From positions 1 to 24,306 of IMG/VR virus record IMGVR_UViG_3300037010_003335: 24,306 nt of DNA, one strand, 5' to 3'. Of the stretch, positions 15,622 through 22,776 are shown piece after piece (positions within the stretch are counted from its first letter, which is position 1; each line of letters opens with the position of its first letter). This DNA comes from a virus. Below the pieces are notes generated by a model. It made no database searches. It saw only the letters and a program-made list of their open reading frames with translations, and had not been told where the DNA came from. The translations under genes and the position numbers were made by a program.

Positions 15622-17721
15622 TTATGCTCTTGCTTCGTGAGTTAATTCGTAAACATAGTTTCCGCAATCAAAAAGTCTATACCAACCGTTCTTATTCATG
15701 TTTTGAACTTCTGTGAGAAATGGGTCGAATTTATCACCCAATAGCTTAGGGAGTAAATGTTTTTGTGCTTGATAGCGCGTGATAATGTTTCCGCCTTTGA
15801 CATACCAATAATTGGGTTGGCTTTTATGCAAGCGTTTAAATCCCAATGACTCATAAAGCTTGCCTGTGCTATAACGTGCATCGGCATATGTTATTAGTGA
15901 ACCGGCATGTTGTGATCGAAAGCTTTTAAGCAATTTAGCCGCACCGCCTTGAACGGATGTCATGAGCTTTGTAGAAAATCGTATTAATTCCCAATCATAG
16001 CGCTTATCAAATCTAGGCTTCCCGAATGACATGCAAGACAGCAATTCATCATTCGACCAAAGCCCGAGAGCTATTCTTGCATTTGCGTCGCCTTGAAGAT
16101 GATTTTCTTTAAAGAATGTAAAACGCTCTTTTGCTGAAACGGGTCGTATTGATAATGATCTTGCTCCATGCTTAACATTAATAGCTTTAAGCTTATAAGC
16201 CAACATGCTATAGCAAATTTCAGGTTTAAGTTCAAGCTCATGCTCAAATAGCTGGATCAAGTTGATTCCCGACGAGTAAGCTTTAAGATGCTTCATTTCA
16301 TGATAATTGTCATCTTTGAAATCTGAGCTATGATAGTAATCTCCGTGAACTTCAACTCCGAGGTTATTAGCAGGAATTAAAATGTCAATTTCAAATGGCT
16401 TTATTGCTGTTCTATCATTAATGAGCATATCATGCGAGCTAAGCTCTTTAATCCAACCTTCTACCTTCCCTTGAAGCAAGCTATTACGGCACTTTGGACA
16501 TCCTCTATATCGGTAACGTCCTAAGACAGAGTAGATAGTCCCGCAGATATCATGTTTAAGCTGATATTCTTCATTGTTGATATATGAATTGATAGCTGAA
16601 TCTTCACCATCAGGTAAGCTATAACCGCGTGCTAAAAGCGATGCTAACCTTGCTGCAAACTTGACAGCGTTTCGTTTTAGATTTTTAAGAGTAACAGTTT
16701 TAGAGATTTTTGCTTTGACTTCTAGGCATGATGCAGGCGCCCCATTGTACAGTTTTTGCAATGCGTTTTTTGCAAGCATCTGACATGCAGGTGTGGCTAA
16801 GTATGATATTGCCCCGTGCCGTTCTAAATTTGTTTGTTTAAATTTGTCTAATAGCTCAATGCTTTGAAGAGCATGCTTTACACCATAACGCGTTATCATT
16901 GTAGCACGAACCTTGTCTTTTACAAGATCAGCTTGCCAGACATTATTGACGCCATAGCGTTCTTGCACAGTATTAAGCAGCTTAAGCTTAATTTCCGCAG
17001 AATGCATAGGATGCTCAACACCGAGCGAAGCAAATATAGACTCTTTGCTTTTTTGAATAACATCCGAACGTTGAAAATTGTTTTCTATACCATATGTACT
17101 GAGCAAGCTAAGCTTGCTTAATTGATAAATTGCTTTATTGAATTCGGGTCCAAACTTAGCCTCTTTTGAGGCTAAAGCTTTAAGCTTGAATTTATCATGT
17201 TGGGCTACGTTGTCAACACCGTAACGTTCTAATGTAGTTTGTCGTGTCTTAGCAATAATAGTTTTTGTGATAGCATGCTCTATGCCGTATTTGTTTAGAC
17301 ATGTAGCTTTTCGCTTAGCTGTAATCACGGCTTCGCTGATTTCCGAACGGGCTTGCTTAATTTTTGCTATTGTATCGGGTAACATGAATGCATTTTCTAC
17401 CCCGTGCTTTTTAAGCATTCCTTGTTTAATTGCAGCCGCGTGGGCTGCACCCCCTGTCCCTTTTGTGCCGCACGTAGAGCTACAAAAATTAGAATAGCCT
17501 AGCTTAACAGATTTAAAAGCTGTTGGTTTGTTACATAGCAAACAAGCACCTTTAGGATTAGCTAAAAGATACCCATATTCTAACGGTCTTAGACCATTTA
17601 ATTCAATACCCTCTTGTGCAAAGAGCTTTTTAAGTTGAAGAGCGCAGCTCGTTTCATTTCGTGTTCCAGCTTTGACCTCTTTAATGAGCTGCAAAGCTAA
17701 TAGCTCTGTTTGGTGATTCAT
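15622..17721 (-). CDS. HEG3: Vsr-like homing endonuclease with expanded repeats
   Basis: A 699 aa protein, longer than its three relatives because of about eight 22-23-residue helix repeats, each opening with a K/R/T-Y/H-G-V/I motif (KHGVENAF, KYGIEHAI, RYGVDNVA, TYGIENNF, SLGVEHPM, RYGVNNVW, RYGVKHAL, RHGAISYL). These sit between an N-terminal Cys cluster (CLLCNKP...FCSSTC) and a zinc-ribbon-like HDICGTIY...CPKC. The nuclease core is PFEIDILIPANNLGVEVHGD followed by YYHSS and LIQLFEHE. The GNAT-like end has TSVQGGAAKLLKSF and GKLYESLGF. The start is ATG 17721; TTG 17754 would add 11 residues. The gene is A+T-rich, antisense, and ends 8 bases from the peptidase-like gene. It sits directly upstream of the gp19 tail tube gene, its likely homing locus. 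Confidence 0.83.
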   Translation of the reverse strand: MNHQTELLALQLIKEVKAGTRNETSCALQLKKLFAQEGIELNGLRPLEYGYLLANPKGACLLCNKPTAFKSVKLGYSNFCSSTCGTKGTGGAAHAAAIKQGMLKKHGVENAFMLPDTIAKIKQARSEISEAVITAKRKATCLNKYGIEHAITKTIIAKTRQTTLERYGVDNVAQHDKFKLKALASKEAKFGPEFNKAIYQLSKLSLLSTYGIENNFQRSDVIQKSKESIFASLGVEHPMHSAEIKLKLLNTVQERYGVNNVWQADLVKDKVRATMITRYGVKHALQSIELLDKFKQTNLERHGAISYLATPACQMLAKNALQKLYNGAPASCLEVKAKISKTVTLKNLKRNAVKFAARLASLLARGYSLPDGEDSAINSYINNEEYQLKHDICGTIYSVLGRYRYRGCPKCRNSLLQGKVEGWIKELSSHDMLINDRTAIKPFEIDILIPANNLGVEVHGDYYHSSDFKDDNYHEMKHLKAYSSGINLIQLFEHELELKPEICYSMLAYKLKAINVKHGARSLSIRPVSAKERFTFFKENHLQGDANARIALGLWSNDELLSCMSFGKPRFDKRYDWELIRFSTKLMTSVQGGAAKLLKSFRSQHAGSLITYADARYSTGKLYESLGFKRLHKSQPNYWYVKGGNIITRYQAQKHLLPKLLGDKFDPFLTEVQNMNKNGWYRLFDCGNYVYELTHEARA

Positions 17722-17732
17722 TGATGTTTTGA

Positions 17733-17740
17733 TATAAATA
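17733..17740 (+). promoter_or_regulatory. Late promoter TATAAATA for gp19
   Basis: A perfect match to the T4 late octamer, 57 bases before the gp19 ATG. It lies between the divergent HEG3 and gp19 starts. This is the best late-promoter match on the + strand in the window, consistent with strong expression of the abundant tube protein. Confidence 0.6.
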
Positions 17741-17754
17741 GAGTCAACGGACAA

Positions 17755-17786
17755 GACATGTAATTGTAAACCTGCATGTCGTTACA
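17755..17786 (+). promoter_or_regulatory. Interleaved inverted repeats in the gp19 leader
   Basis: GACATG (17755-17760) pairs with CATGTC (17775-17780), and TGTAA (17765-17769) pairs with TTACA (17782-17786). The pairs are interleaved, so they form either alternative hairpins or a compact pseudoknot. They end at the Shine-Dalgarno AGGA (17786-17789). A role in mRNA stability or translation control of gp19 is inferred only. Confidence 0.35.
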
Positions 17787-17790
17787 GGAT

Positions 17791-17798
17791 TATTTATA
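17791..17798 (-). promoter_or_regulatory. Late promoter TATAAATA reading toward HEG3
   Basis: Read on the - strand this is a perfect TATAAATA, 69 bases upstream of the HEG3 ATG, overlapping the first base of gp19. With 17733-17740 it forms a pair of face-to-face late promoters in the same gap. It could arise by chance from the A+T-rich ribosome-binding region of gp19. Confidence 0.4.
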
Positions 17799-18391
17799 TG
17801 GGAACGCTTGCACAAGTTGGAATTGCGGGAATCGGAACAGGTATTCTCCATCCAAAACATAAAAATCGTTGGCGCGCTATCTTCTCTGGCCTGGGCGGAC
17901 AGCTCGGCGCTTCAGCAGGCGTGCCGAATGACCTCTCGATGCAGGTTGTAACTTGGACTCGTCCAAGCCTATCATTCGAAGACATTCAGCTTGACCGCTA
18001 CAACTCACGAGCATATGTTGCTGGTAAGCATAGCTTCGACTACGCTCAGCTAACGGTTGAGGATGACGTGACCAACAAGGCTGCAAACGCCATTCAAACT
18101 CAGCTCGAGCGTCAGCAACGCCTGATCGGCGCGTCTGGCCCATGGCTGAACACCGAGGCTACAGCGTTCGGCTACAAATTCGGTATGTTGCTTGAGATGC
18201 TCGACGGTAACGAAGCGGTCACCGAATCTTGGAAGTATGAAGGTTGCTTCTTCCAAGCTGTTGACTGGACTGATTTAGACTATTCAACAGGTGAGAAGGT
18301 CATGATTAACCTGACCGTTCGCTTCGACCACGCACGCCAGGTCCTGATCCCAGCAGTGACCGGCTCGGCAATTGGCGGCTTGATTCAATAA
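17798..18391 (+). CDS. gp19: gp19-like tail tube protein
   Basis: A 197 aa protein of the T4 gp19 tail tube family, whose rings stack to form the tube through which DNA passes. Recognisable family features are NRWRAIFSGLG near the N-terminus, SMQVVTWTRPSLSFEDIQLD, the highly typical LDRYNSRAYVAGKHSF, the VEDDVTN segment with IQTQLERQQ, and a C-terminal beta part (YEGCFFQAVDWTDLDYSTGE, then INLTVRFDHARQVL). T4 gp19 is a little shorter (about 163 aa). AGGA at 17786-17789 gives good spacing to the ATG. The gene stands alone, with its own late promoter and an intrinsic terminator, and is flanked on both sides by homing endonuclease genes reading away from it. Confidence 0.88.
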   Translation: MGTLAQVGIAGIGTGILHPKHKNRWRAIFSGLGGQLGASAGVPNDLSMQVVTWTRPSLSFEDIQLDRYNSRAYVAGKHSFDYAQLTVEDDVTNKAANAIQTQLERQQRLIGASGPWLNTEATAFGYKFGMLLEMLDGNEAVTESWKYEGCFFQAVDWTDLDYSTGEKVMINLTVRFDHARQVLIPAVTGSAIGGLIQ

Positions 18392-18404
18392 ACGAAACGA
18401 GCTG

Positions 18405-18432
18405 AAAAAGCCACCTAGCAGGTGGCTTTTTT
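18405..18432 (+). terminator. Rho-independent terminator after gp19
   Basis: A perfect stem AGCCACCT / AGGTGGCT (extended by A-T pairs) with a 3-base AGC loop, ending in a run of six T. It begins 13 bases after the gp19 stop. It separates the tube transcript from HEG4. Confidence 0.92.
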
Positions 18433-18440
18433 ATGCTTTG

Positions 18441-18448
18441 AATAAATA
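18441..18448 (+). promoter_or_regulatory. T4-late-like promoter AATAAATA for HEG4
   Basis: AATAAATA, one mismatch to the late octamer, lies just after the gp19 terminator and 38 bases before the HEG4 ATG, in a very A+T-rich gap. A second A+T element (TATAAAATA, 18473-18481) is too close to the ATG to act as the promoter. Confidence 0.38.
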
Positions 18449-18486
18449 ATGATATTATCAATCTATCTCTTATATAAAATAACCTT

Positions 18487-20100
18487 ATGACCGAAGATCA
18501 AGTAATTGCGCTTCTTACTTCAGGCCGCAGTGCTAATAGCATTTTTACCGTACTTGGGAAAGCCTTAGCCAAGGGAGAGCTAAATTGGCTATTAACTCAT
18601 CCTGAAATTTCCATTAAAGAACAGCTTTATCTTTATGTAAGCAAAAAAGAACGTCCTAGCTGTTTAGCAGTTGGCTGCATTAATGTACCAGCATTTAAAG
18701 GTTATACTAGAGGGTATCAAACATTTTGCAGTACCAGCTGTGCACGGACTTACGGATTTCAAACAAATGGGGCGGCTATTCATGAAAAAATGAAAGCTAC
18801 ACTGTTAAAGAATCATGGTGTTAATAGCCCATTCAAAGTAGAAGGCGCAGTCGAAAAACATCATGCTGCTATGATAGCCACACGTGGTCGTAAAGTAAAG
18901 CAAGAAACATTAGCTCAAATTAAACAAACGTGCATTGACAGATACGGCGTTGAAAATCCCGGAATGATTCCTGCCGTTCGAGAACGTGTTGCTAATACCA
19001 TGAATGAACGTTATGGTGGTTATTATCTTGCTGTTAATGGAAATGAGCATAAACATAAAGCTTGGACGCTTCGAAAAACAAATGTATTATTGACAGAATT
19101 TAATACTAAGCTGCTTGAACCTATCGACTCATCTAAAGACAAATATAGAGCCTTGTGTTTATCATGCCACGAAGAGTTTAATCTCAACATAGCAAATGGA
19201 GATGTTAGCAGATGCCCAAAATGCTTTTTTATTCCTGCAAATCGTTCTAAGAAAGAGGCAGCGCTTAGCACGTTTATTCATGAACTAGGATTTACTACTA
19301 TAACAAATGCTAAATCAAAAGAACTAATTTGGCCTTATTCTTTAGATGCTTGGATACCAAGTAAGCGAATCGCTATTGAGTTTAATGGGGATTATTGGCA
19401 TCGAGAGGAGCATAAAGGTGCTTCATATCATTTGGATAAGTTAAAGAGCTGTATCGCAAAAGGTATAAAGCTGATTCAAGTATTTGAGCATGAATTTGAC
19501 TATAAACGAGAGCTTGTTAATGCAAGAATTAAAAGCATTTTTGGCGTAATTGAGCAAAAACTTTATGCTCGTAACTGTCAGCATGTTGAAGTAAATGCGG
19601 CTGACGCCCGAGCATTTCTAGATAGAAATCATCTTCAGGGTTTTGTGAGCTCTGCTTTAAATTTAGGATTAGCTTATAAGGGTGAGCTTGTAATGCTAAT
19701 GACTGTTGGTAAACCAAGATATAATTTAACAGCTGAGTTAGAGCTATTGCGTTTATGCACAAAGCGCGAGTTAACAGTTGTCGGCGGTGTAAGCAAGCTG
19801 CTTAAGCAGCTTAAACAGCTGCATCTTGGAAAAACATTGTTGACATATCATGATAGACGTTGGGGTGAAAGCTCAGTATATGAAGCTCTTGGATTCATAA
19901 AAGGTGAACCAAGTCCACCGAGCTATATCTACATAAAGAACGGTATAAAGCTTTCACGTTATCAAGCTCAAAAACATAAACTGCCCAAGCTGTTAGGTGA
20001 GAAATTTTCAGAAGCGTTAACTGAAAGTGAAAATATGAGTAAGGCTGGTTATCATAAGCTTTATGATTGTGGGCAACACGTATATACGATGACACTATAA
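18487..20100 (+). CDS. HEG4: Vsr-like (Hef-type) free-standing homing endonuclease
   Basis: A 537 aa protein of the same family as HEG1-3. It has an N-terminal Cys pair set (CLAVGC...FCSTSC) and NHGV/RYGV/RYGG helix repeats. These are followed by a CLSCHEEF...CPKC zinc-ribbon-like part, a nuclease core with SLDAWIPSKRIAIEFNGDYW and LIQVFEHEFD, and the GNAT-like C-terminal domain (LRLCTKRELTVVGGVSKLLK, SSVYEALGF). Unlike HEG1 and HEG2 it has Y-S rather than K-E before the L-D of the first nuclease strand, so one acidic position of the usual set is missing or shifted. The gene is strongly A+T-rich against its neighbours, pointing to recent transfer. It lies between the gp19 terminator and the LRR-like gene, 22 bases before the latter's ATG. 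Confidence 0.83.
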   Translation: MTEDQVIALLTSGRSANSIFTVLGKALAKGELNWLLTHPEISIKEQLYLYVSKKERPSCLAVGCINVPAFKGYTRGYQTFCSTSCARTYGFQTNGAAIHEKMKATLLKNHGVNSPFKVEGAVEKHHAAMIATRGRKVKQETLAQIKQTCIDRYGVENPGMIPAVRERVANTMNERYGGYYLAVNGNEHKHKAWTLRKTNVLLTEFNTKLLEPIDSSKDKYRALCLSCHEEFNLNIANGDVSRCPKCFFIPANRSKKEAALSTFIHELGFTTITNAKSKELIWPYSLDAWIPSKRIAIEFNGDYWHREEHKGASYHLDKLKSCIAKGIKLIQVFEHEFDYKRELVNARIKSIFGVIEQKLYARNCQHVEVNAADARAFLDRNHLQGFVSSALNLGLAYKGELVMLMTVGKPRYNLTAELELLRLCTKRELTVVGGVSKLLKQLKQLHLGKTLLTYHDRRWGESSVYEALGFIKGEPSPPSYIYIKNGIKLSRYQAQKHKLPKLLGEKFSEALTESENMSKAGYHKLYDCGQHVYTMTL

Positions 20101-20122
20101 AGCATCTATCGTAAATACTTGC

Positions 20123-21025
20123 ATGAAACTCTCAGAAGCATTAGAACCGTTGCACATGCGTCAAAAAGCAGGCTATGTCAAGCCTAGCAAGGATGTCATC
20201 GCTGTAGCTCGCGCAGCGGCTCTTAAGAGCCCAGAGTATGCAAAGATAGCAGCTCTTCCTGGGTTCAAAGATACGTCAACGCCCATACAGGTGGCTAACG
20301 GGACTATTAACTTTTTAATACATGGGCATGTTTATACTCAATGCACAGCTGCGCTGATCTGTCGTTTTCAAGGGCCAGGTGATCATGTAGCGCAAAAAAT
20401 CCCTGTTCCTGATCGTGTAGCTGAGCTGCCGTTAGCTGAGGCTTATGTAGAGATGCTTAAGATCATCTACGACAAGTTTAAAGGCTTTGCACGTGACGAG
20501 TATGACATTACAGAAGCGCCTGGATATCCTAAGAAGGTTAAGCCCGATCGAGATCTTTCTATCAAGTACCAAGGCATTACATCATTAGCAGGCCTCTCCG
20601 GCAGCTTTAATTATGTTAACGTGTCAGGAAATAAGCTAGTAAACCTAGAATGCAATGCGTCAATTCAGACGTTAATTGCCCCTTACAATAAAATCACCAC
20701 GTTAAAGAATATGCCAACGTGTTGGCTGGACATCAAAGGCAACACAGAAGTGCTCGATTGGGCCGTTGAATACTCTCACGCGCGCATTAGGCGTGGACTG
20801 ACTATAAGCGCCAAGAACTCAAAAAATATCTACATGGCATTTATGTGCCAAGGGCTTGAACAGATCTCAATTGATTGGGTTACTAGAGACATTAAGCCGT
20901 CTCAGGCTGCTGAAGTTAACCGATGGATTAGGGACGTGCTAGCGCATCCTAACCGTAAAACAGGAATGTTTGAGTTTCAGCAGCGCATCATCGATGCCGG
21001 CCTTGACCACATCTTTGACGTATGA
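20123..21025 (+). CDS. Leucine-rich-repeat-like accessory protein
   Basis: A 300 aa protein starting MKLSEALEPLHMRQ. The middle (about 150-215) reads as short LRR-like turns: ITSLAGLSGSFNYVNVSGNK, LVNLECNASIQTLIAPYNKI and TTLKNMPTCWLDIKGN, with the typical L..L..N spacing. Such repeats form a solenoid used for protein binding. The C-terminus is helical (AAEVNRWIRDVLAHP). No enzymatic motif is evident. GTAAATA sits 5 bases before the ATG, and no strong Shine-Dalgarno is seen. The stop overlaps the next start (ATGA), so it heads a three-gene block with the kinase-like and 317 aa genes. A role in binding host or virion proteins is inferred. Confidence 0.68.
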   Translation: MKLSEALEPLHMRQKAGYVKPSKDVIAVARAAALKSPEYAKIAALPGFKDTSTPIQVANGTINFLIHGHVYTQCTAALICRFQGPGDHVAQKIPVPDRVAELPLAEAYVEMLKIIYDKFKGFARDEYDITEAPGYPKKVKPDRDLSIKYQGITSLAGLSGSFNYVNVSGNKLVNLECNASIQTLIAPYNKITTLKNMPTCWLDIKGNTEVLDWAVEYSHARIRRGLTISAKNSKNIYMAFMCQGLEQISIDWVTRDIKPSQAAEVNRWIRDVLAHPNRKTGMFEFQQRIIDAGLDHIFDV

Positions 21026-21819
21026 TCTTAACTGAGCTGCATGGGTACAAGCAGTACCTCGACAAGGACTTCTACGAACTGATGAACCTGCTTAAAACAC
21101 ACGCAGACATCAATGACAATGGCCGCTTCAGCACCATTGTCATTCCTAGAAGCGGTGAGCACGTCTATAAAATCTGGACCAATGACGAAGGTTACGAGAC
21201 CTACTACAACATTGCTAAGCGTCTACAGGGTAACAAGTTTGTGCCTAAGCTTGGGCTGATTCGAAAGCTGCCCATCTTCTTCAAGCGGCCTGACACGGTT
21301 GACGGCTACTTGAAAATTGTAAAGCTCGAGAAGCTTAAGCCGTTCAATGACCGTGGATTAGGGATAGCTTTAGCAGAGTTCATCCGCTTCTTTGTAAGTG
21401 AAAAGATCGAGCTTACGAGCTTCAAGCAAGAGCATGCTGGTAACGACGTGAAGCGCTTCGTAGACGGCCGTCGAGCATACAAGAGCGCGCCCAACCTATA
21501 CAAATTTGAGGTTGATGACCTTGAAACTAGCTCTGATGACCTCTTTGAGCTGGCGCACGCTCTTAGGTCAGCTATGATCAATAATGAAGACCTGTGCTTC
21601 GACATGCATAGCGGAAACATTATGCTTCGAGGTTCACAGCCTGTAATTACTGACCCGTTTTGTCTTACTGGAGATTCAGAAGATCACCAACGCCACAAGG
21701 GTGTGCTCTTCATGAATCATTTGGGCACTAATATCGACGCTATCGCTGATGCATTTCAGCGTGGTAAGTATGCAACAGCAGCAACAAAAACGGGCAACCG
21801 CCCACGAGTCAAGCCATGA
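21022..21819 (+). CDS. Protein-kinase-like fold protein (putative)
   Basis: A 265 aa protein starting MILTELHGYKQYL. Landmarks of the kinase fold occur in the right order: K50 in EHVYKIWTND (ATP-anchoring lysine strand); a helix with E56 or E59 nearby (EGYETYYNIAKRL); the catalytic loop D194-M-H-S-G-N199 followed by IML; and the metal-binding D211 in VITDPF. The D-x-H-x-x-N pattern is closer to phosphotransferase/atypical kinases than to Ser/Thr kinases. A glycine-rich loop is not obvious, as in many small phage kinases. It overlaps both neighbours by 4 bases. It may phosphorylate host proteins, perhaps after injection, given the leader-like N-terminus (LTE). Activity is inferred from motifs only. 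Confidence 0.7.
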   Translation: MILTELHGYKQYLDKDFYELMNLLKTHADINDNGRFSTIVIPRSGEHVYKIWTNDEGYETYYNIAKRLQGNKFVPKLGLIRKLPIFFKRPDTVDGYLKIVKLEKLKPFNDRGLGIALAEFIRFFVSEKIELTSFKQEHAGNDVKRFVDGRRAYKSAPNLYKFEVDDLETSSDDLFELAHALRSAMINNEDLCFDMHSGNIMLRGSQPVITDPFCLTGDSEDHQRHKGVLFMNHLGTNIDAIADAFQRGKYATAATKTGNRPRVKP

Positions 21820-22769
21820 GCTTTACCCTCCTCAATGAGCTCATCGAGCCAAAGAACAAAGCCGTAGAAGAGATGCGGCCCTTCCTTGAGAAGATCTGCA
21901 AGCTGATCTTCATGCAGGCAGGCTCGTATTCGTCAGGTACCCACTTCGGCGTCATTAATCAAAAATCACAGATCACTGATCCTAAGGGTAACTATCTCGA
22001 CCTAACATTTGACAACAGCAATGCCCAAGGCGAGTACGAGCTGAACTCCCTCACAGCCTTATGCATCGAGAAAGACAGCCCGACGGTTGACGAGCTTGTC
22101 AAGATGTACAAGGAACACGAAGTCAAGTCAGCTGCGAAGCTCAAGTTCATCACGAAGCAAGGGCAAACGCTTCTTCGCGGAATCAACTTCGGCACTGTCA
22201 TTGACGAGAAGGTGCTTCGCATGATTCAAGACGTGATGGTCATGCTGTCACATGACTTCAAGCGCGAAATGAAAGGGCTCTCACTGCTTGAGACCTCTAA
22301 GAGCGAAGCGTTCAGAGTTCAGCAGGAACTAATTGAAAACCTTCCTGATGAGATGGACGTTCAGCTTGAAGGTGGTCGTTTTGGTCCTAAAGTTGTTGTC
22401 ACGTGTGAGAATTCGGCAGCCGATCCCTATAAATGCTTCACTGATGAGTTTCCTTCAATTAACAGCCAGAGCATAAAATCTCGTTGTAAAGCAATCATGC
22501 TGCATTTCATGGCAGAGATTTTAAAAAACGAAGGCTTTTCAAGAAAACCTGGAAACCAGTTCGGTTTAACTGAGTCTGATCGTCATTATACGGCAGCCCA
22601 GGTGAACAACCTTGACGCGCCGTTACGCATCATCCTCCGATCGATTACTATCATCAGGCATATCATCATAATCGCTGACGTATACACCTGTACTGGTTTG
22701 AAGCGCGCTCTAAATGAGCTTGCACAGCTTGACCCAAATACTAAAAATGAAATTCGGACATACGAGTAA
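21816..22769 (+). CDS. Unknown protein, possible fusion with a paralogue of the 4199 gene
   Basis: A 317 aa protein of no recognised family. Residues 1-150 form one domain (FMQAGSYSSGTHFGVINQKS, LTALCIEKDSPTVDELVKMY, FDNSNAQGEY). From M152 the sequence reads MKGLSLLETSKSEAFRVQQE, then LIENLPDEMDVQL, closely matching the start of the 98 aa protein at 4199. Because M152-K-G-L-S-L-L-E itself looks like one of the leaders in this window, the gene may be a fusion of two formerly separate genes. The C-terminal 60 residues are hydrophobic in part (IILRSITIIRHIIIIADVY) but do not form a clear membrane segment. The ATG overlaps the kinase-like stop (ATGA). Confidence 0.68.
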   Translation: MSFTLLNELIEPKNKAVEEMRPFLEKICKLIFMQAGSYSSGTHFGVINQKSQITDPKGNYLDLTFDNSNAQGEYELNSLTALCIEKDSPTVDELVKMYKEHEVKSAAKLKFITKQGQTLLRGINFGTVIDEKVLRMIQDVMVMLSHDFKREMKGLSLLETSKSEAFRVQQELIENLPDEMDVQLEGGRFGPKVVVTCENSAADPYKCFTDEFPSINSQSIKSRCKAIMLHFMAEILKNEGFSRKPGNQFGLTESDRHYTAAQVNNLDAPLRIILRSITIIRHIIIIADVYTCTGLKRALNELAQLDPNTKNEIRTYE

Positions 22770-22776
22770 ATAGAGC

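Noticed and set aside
18473-18481. TATAAAATA before HEG4 as promoter
   Set aside because: Ends 5 bases before the ATG, leaving no room for a normal leader; AATAAATA at 18441 is better placed.
22586-22720. Hydrophobic IITI/HIIII stretch in the 317 aa protein as a transmembrane segment
   Set aside because: Interrupted by Arg, His and Asp; too short for a confident membrane helix.
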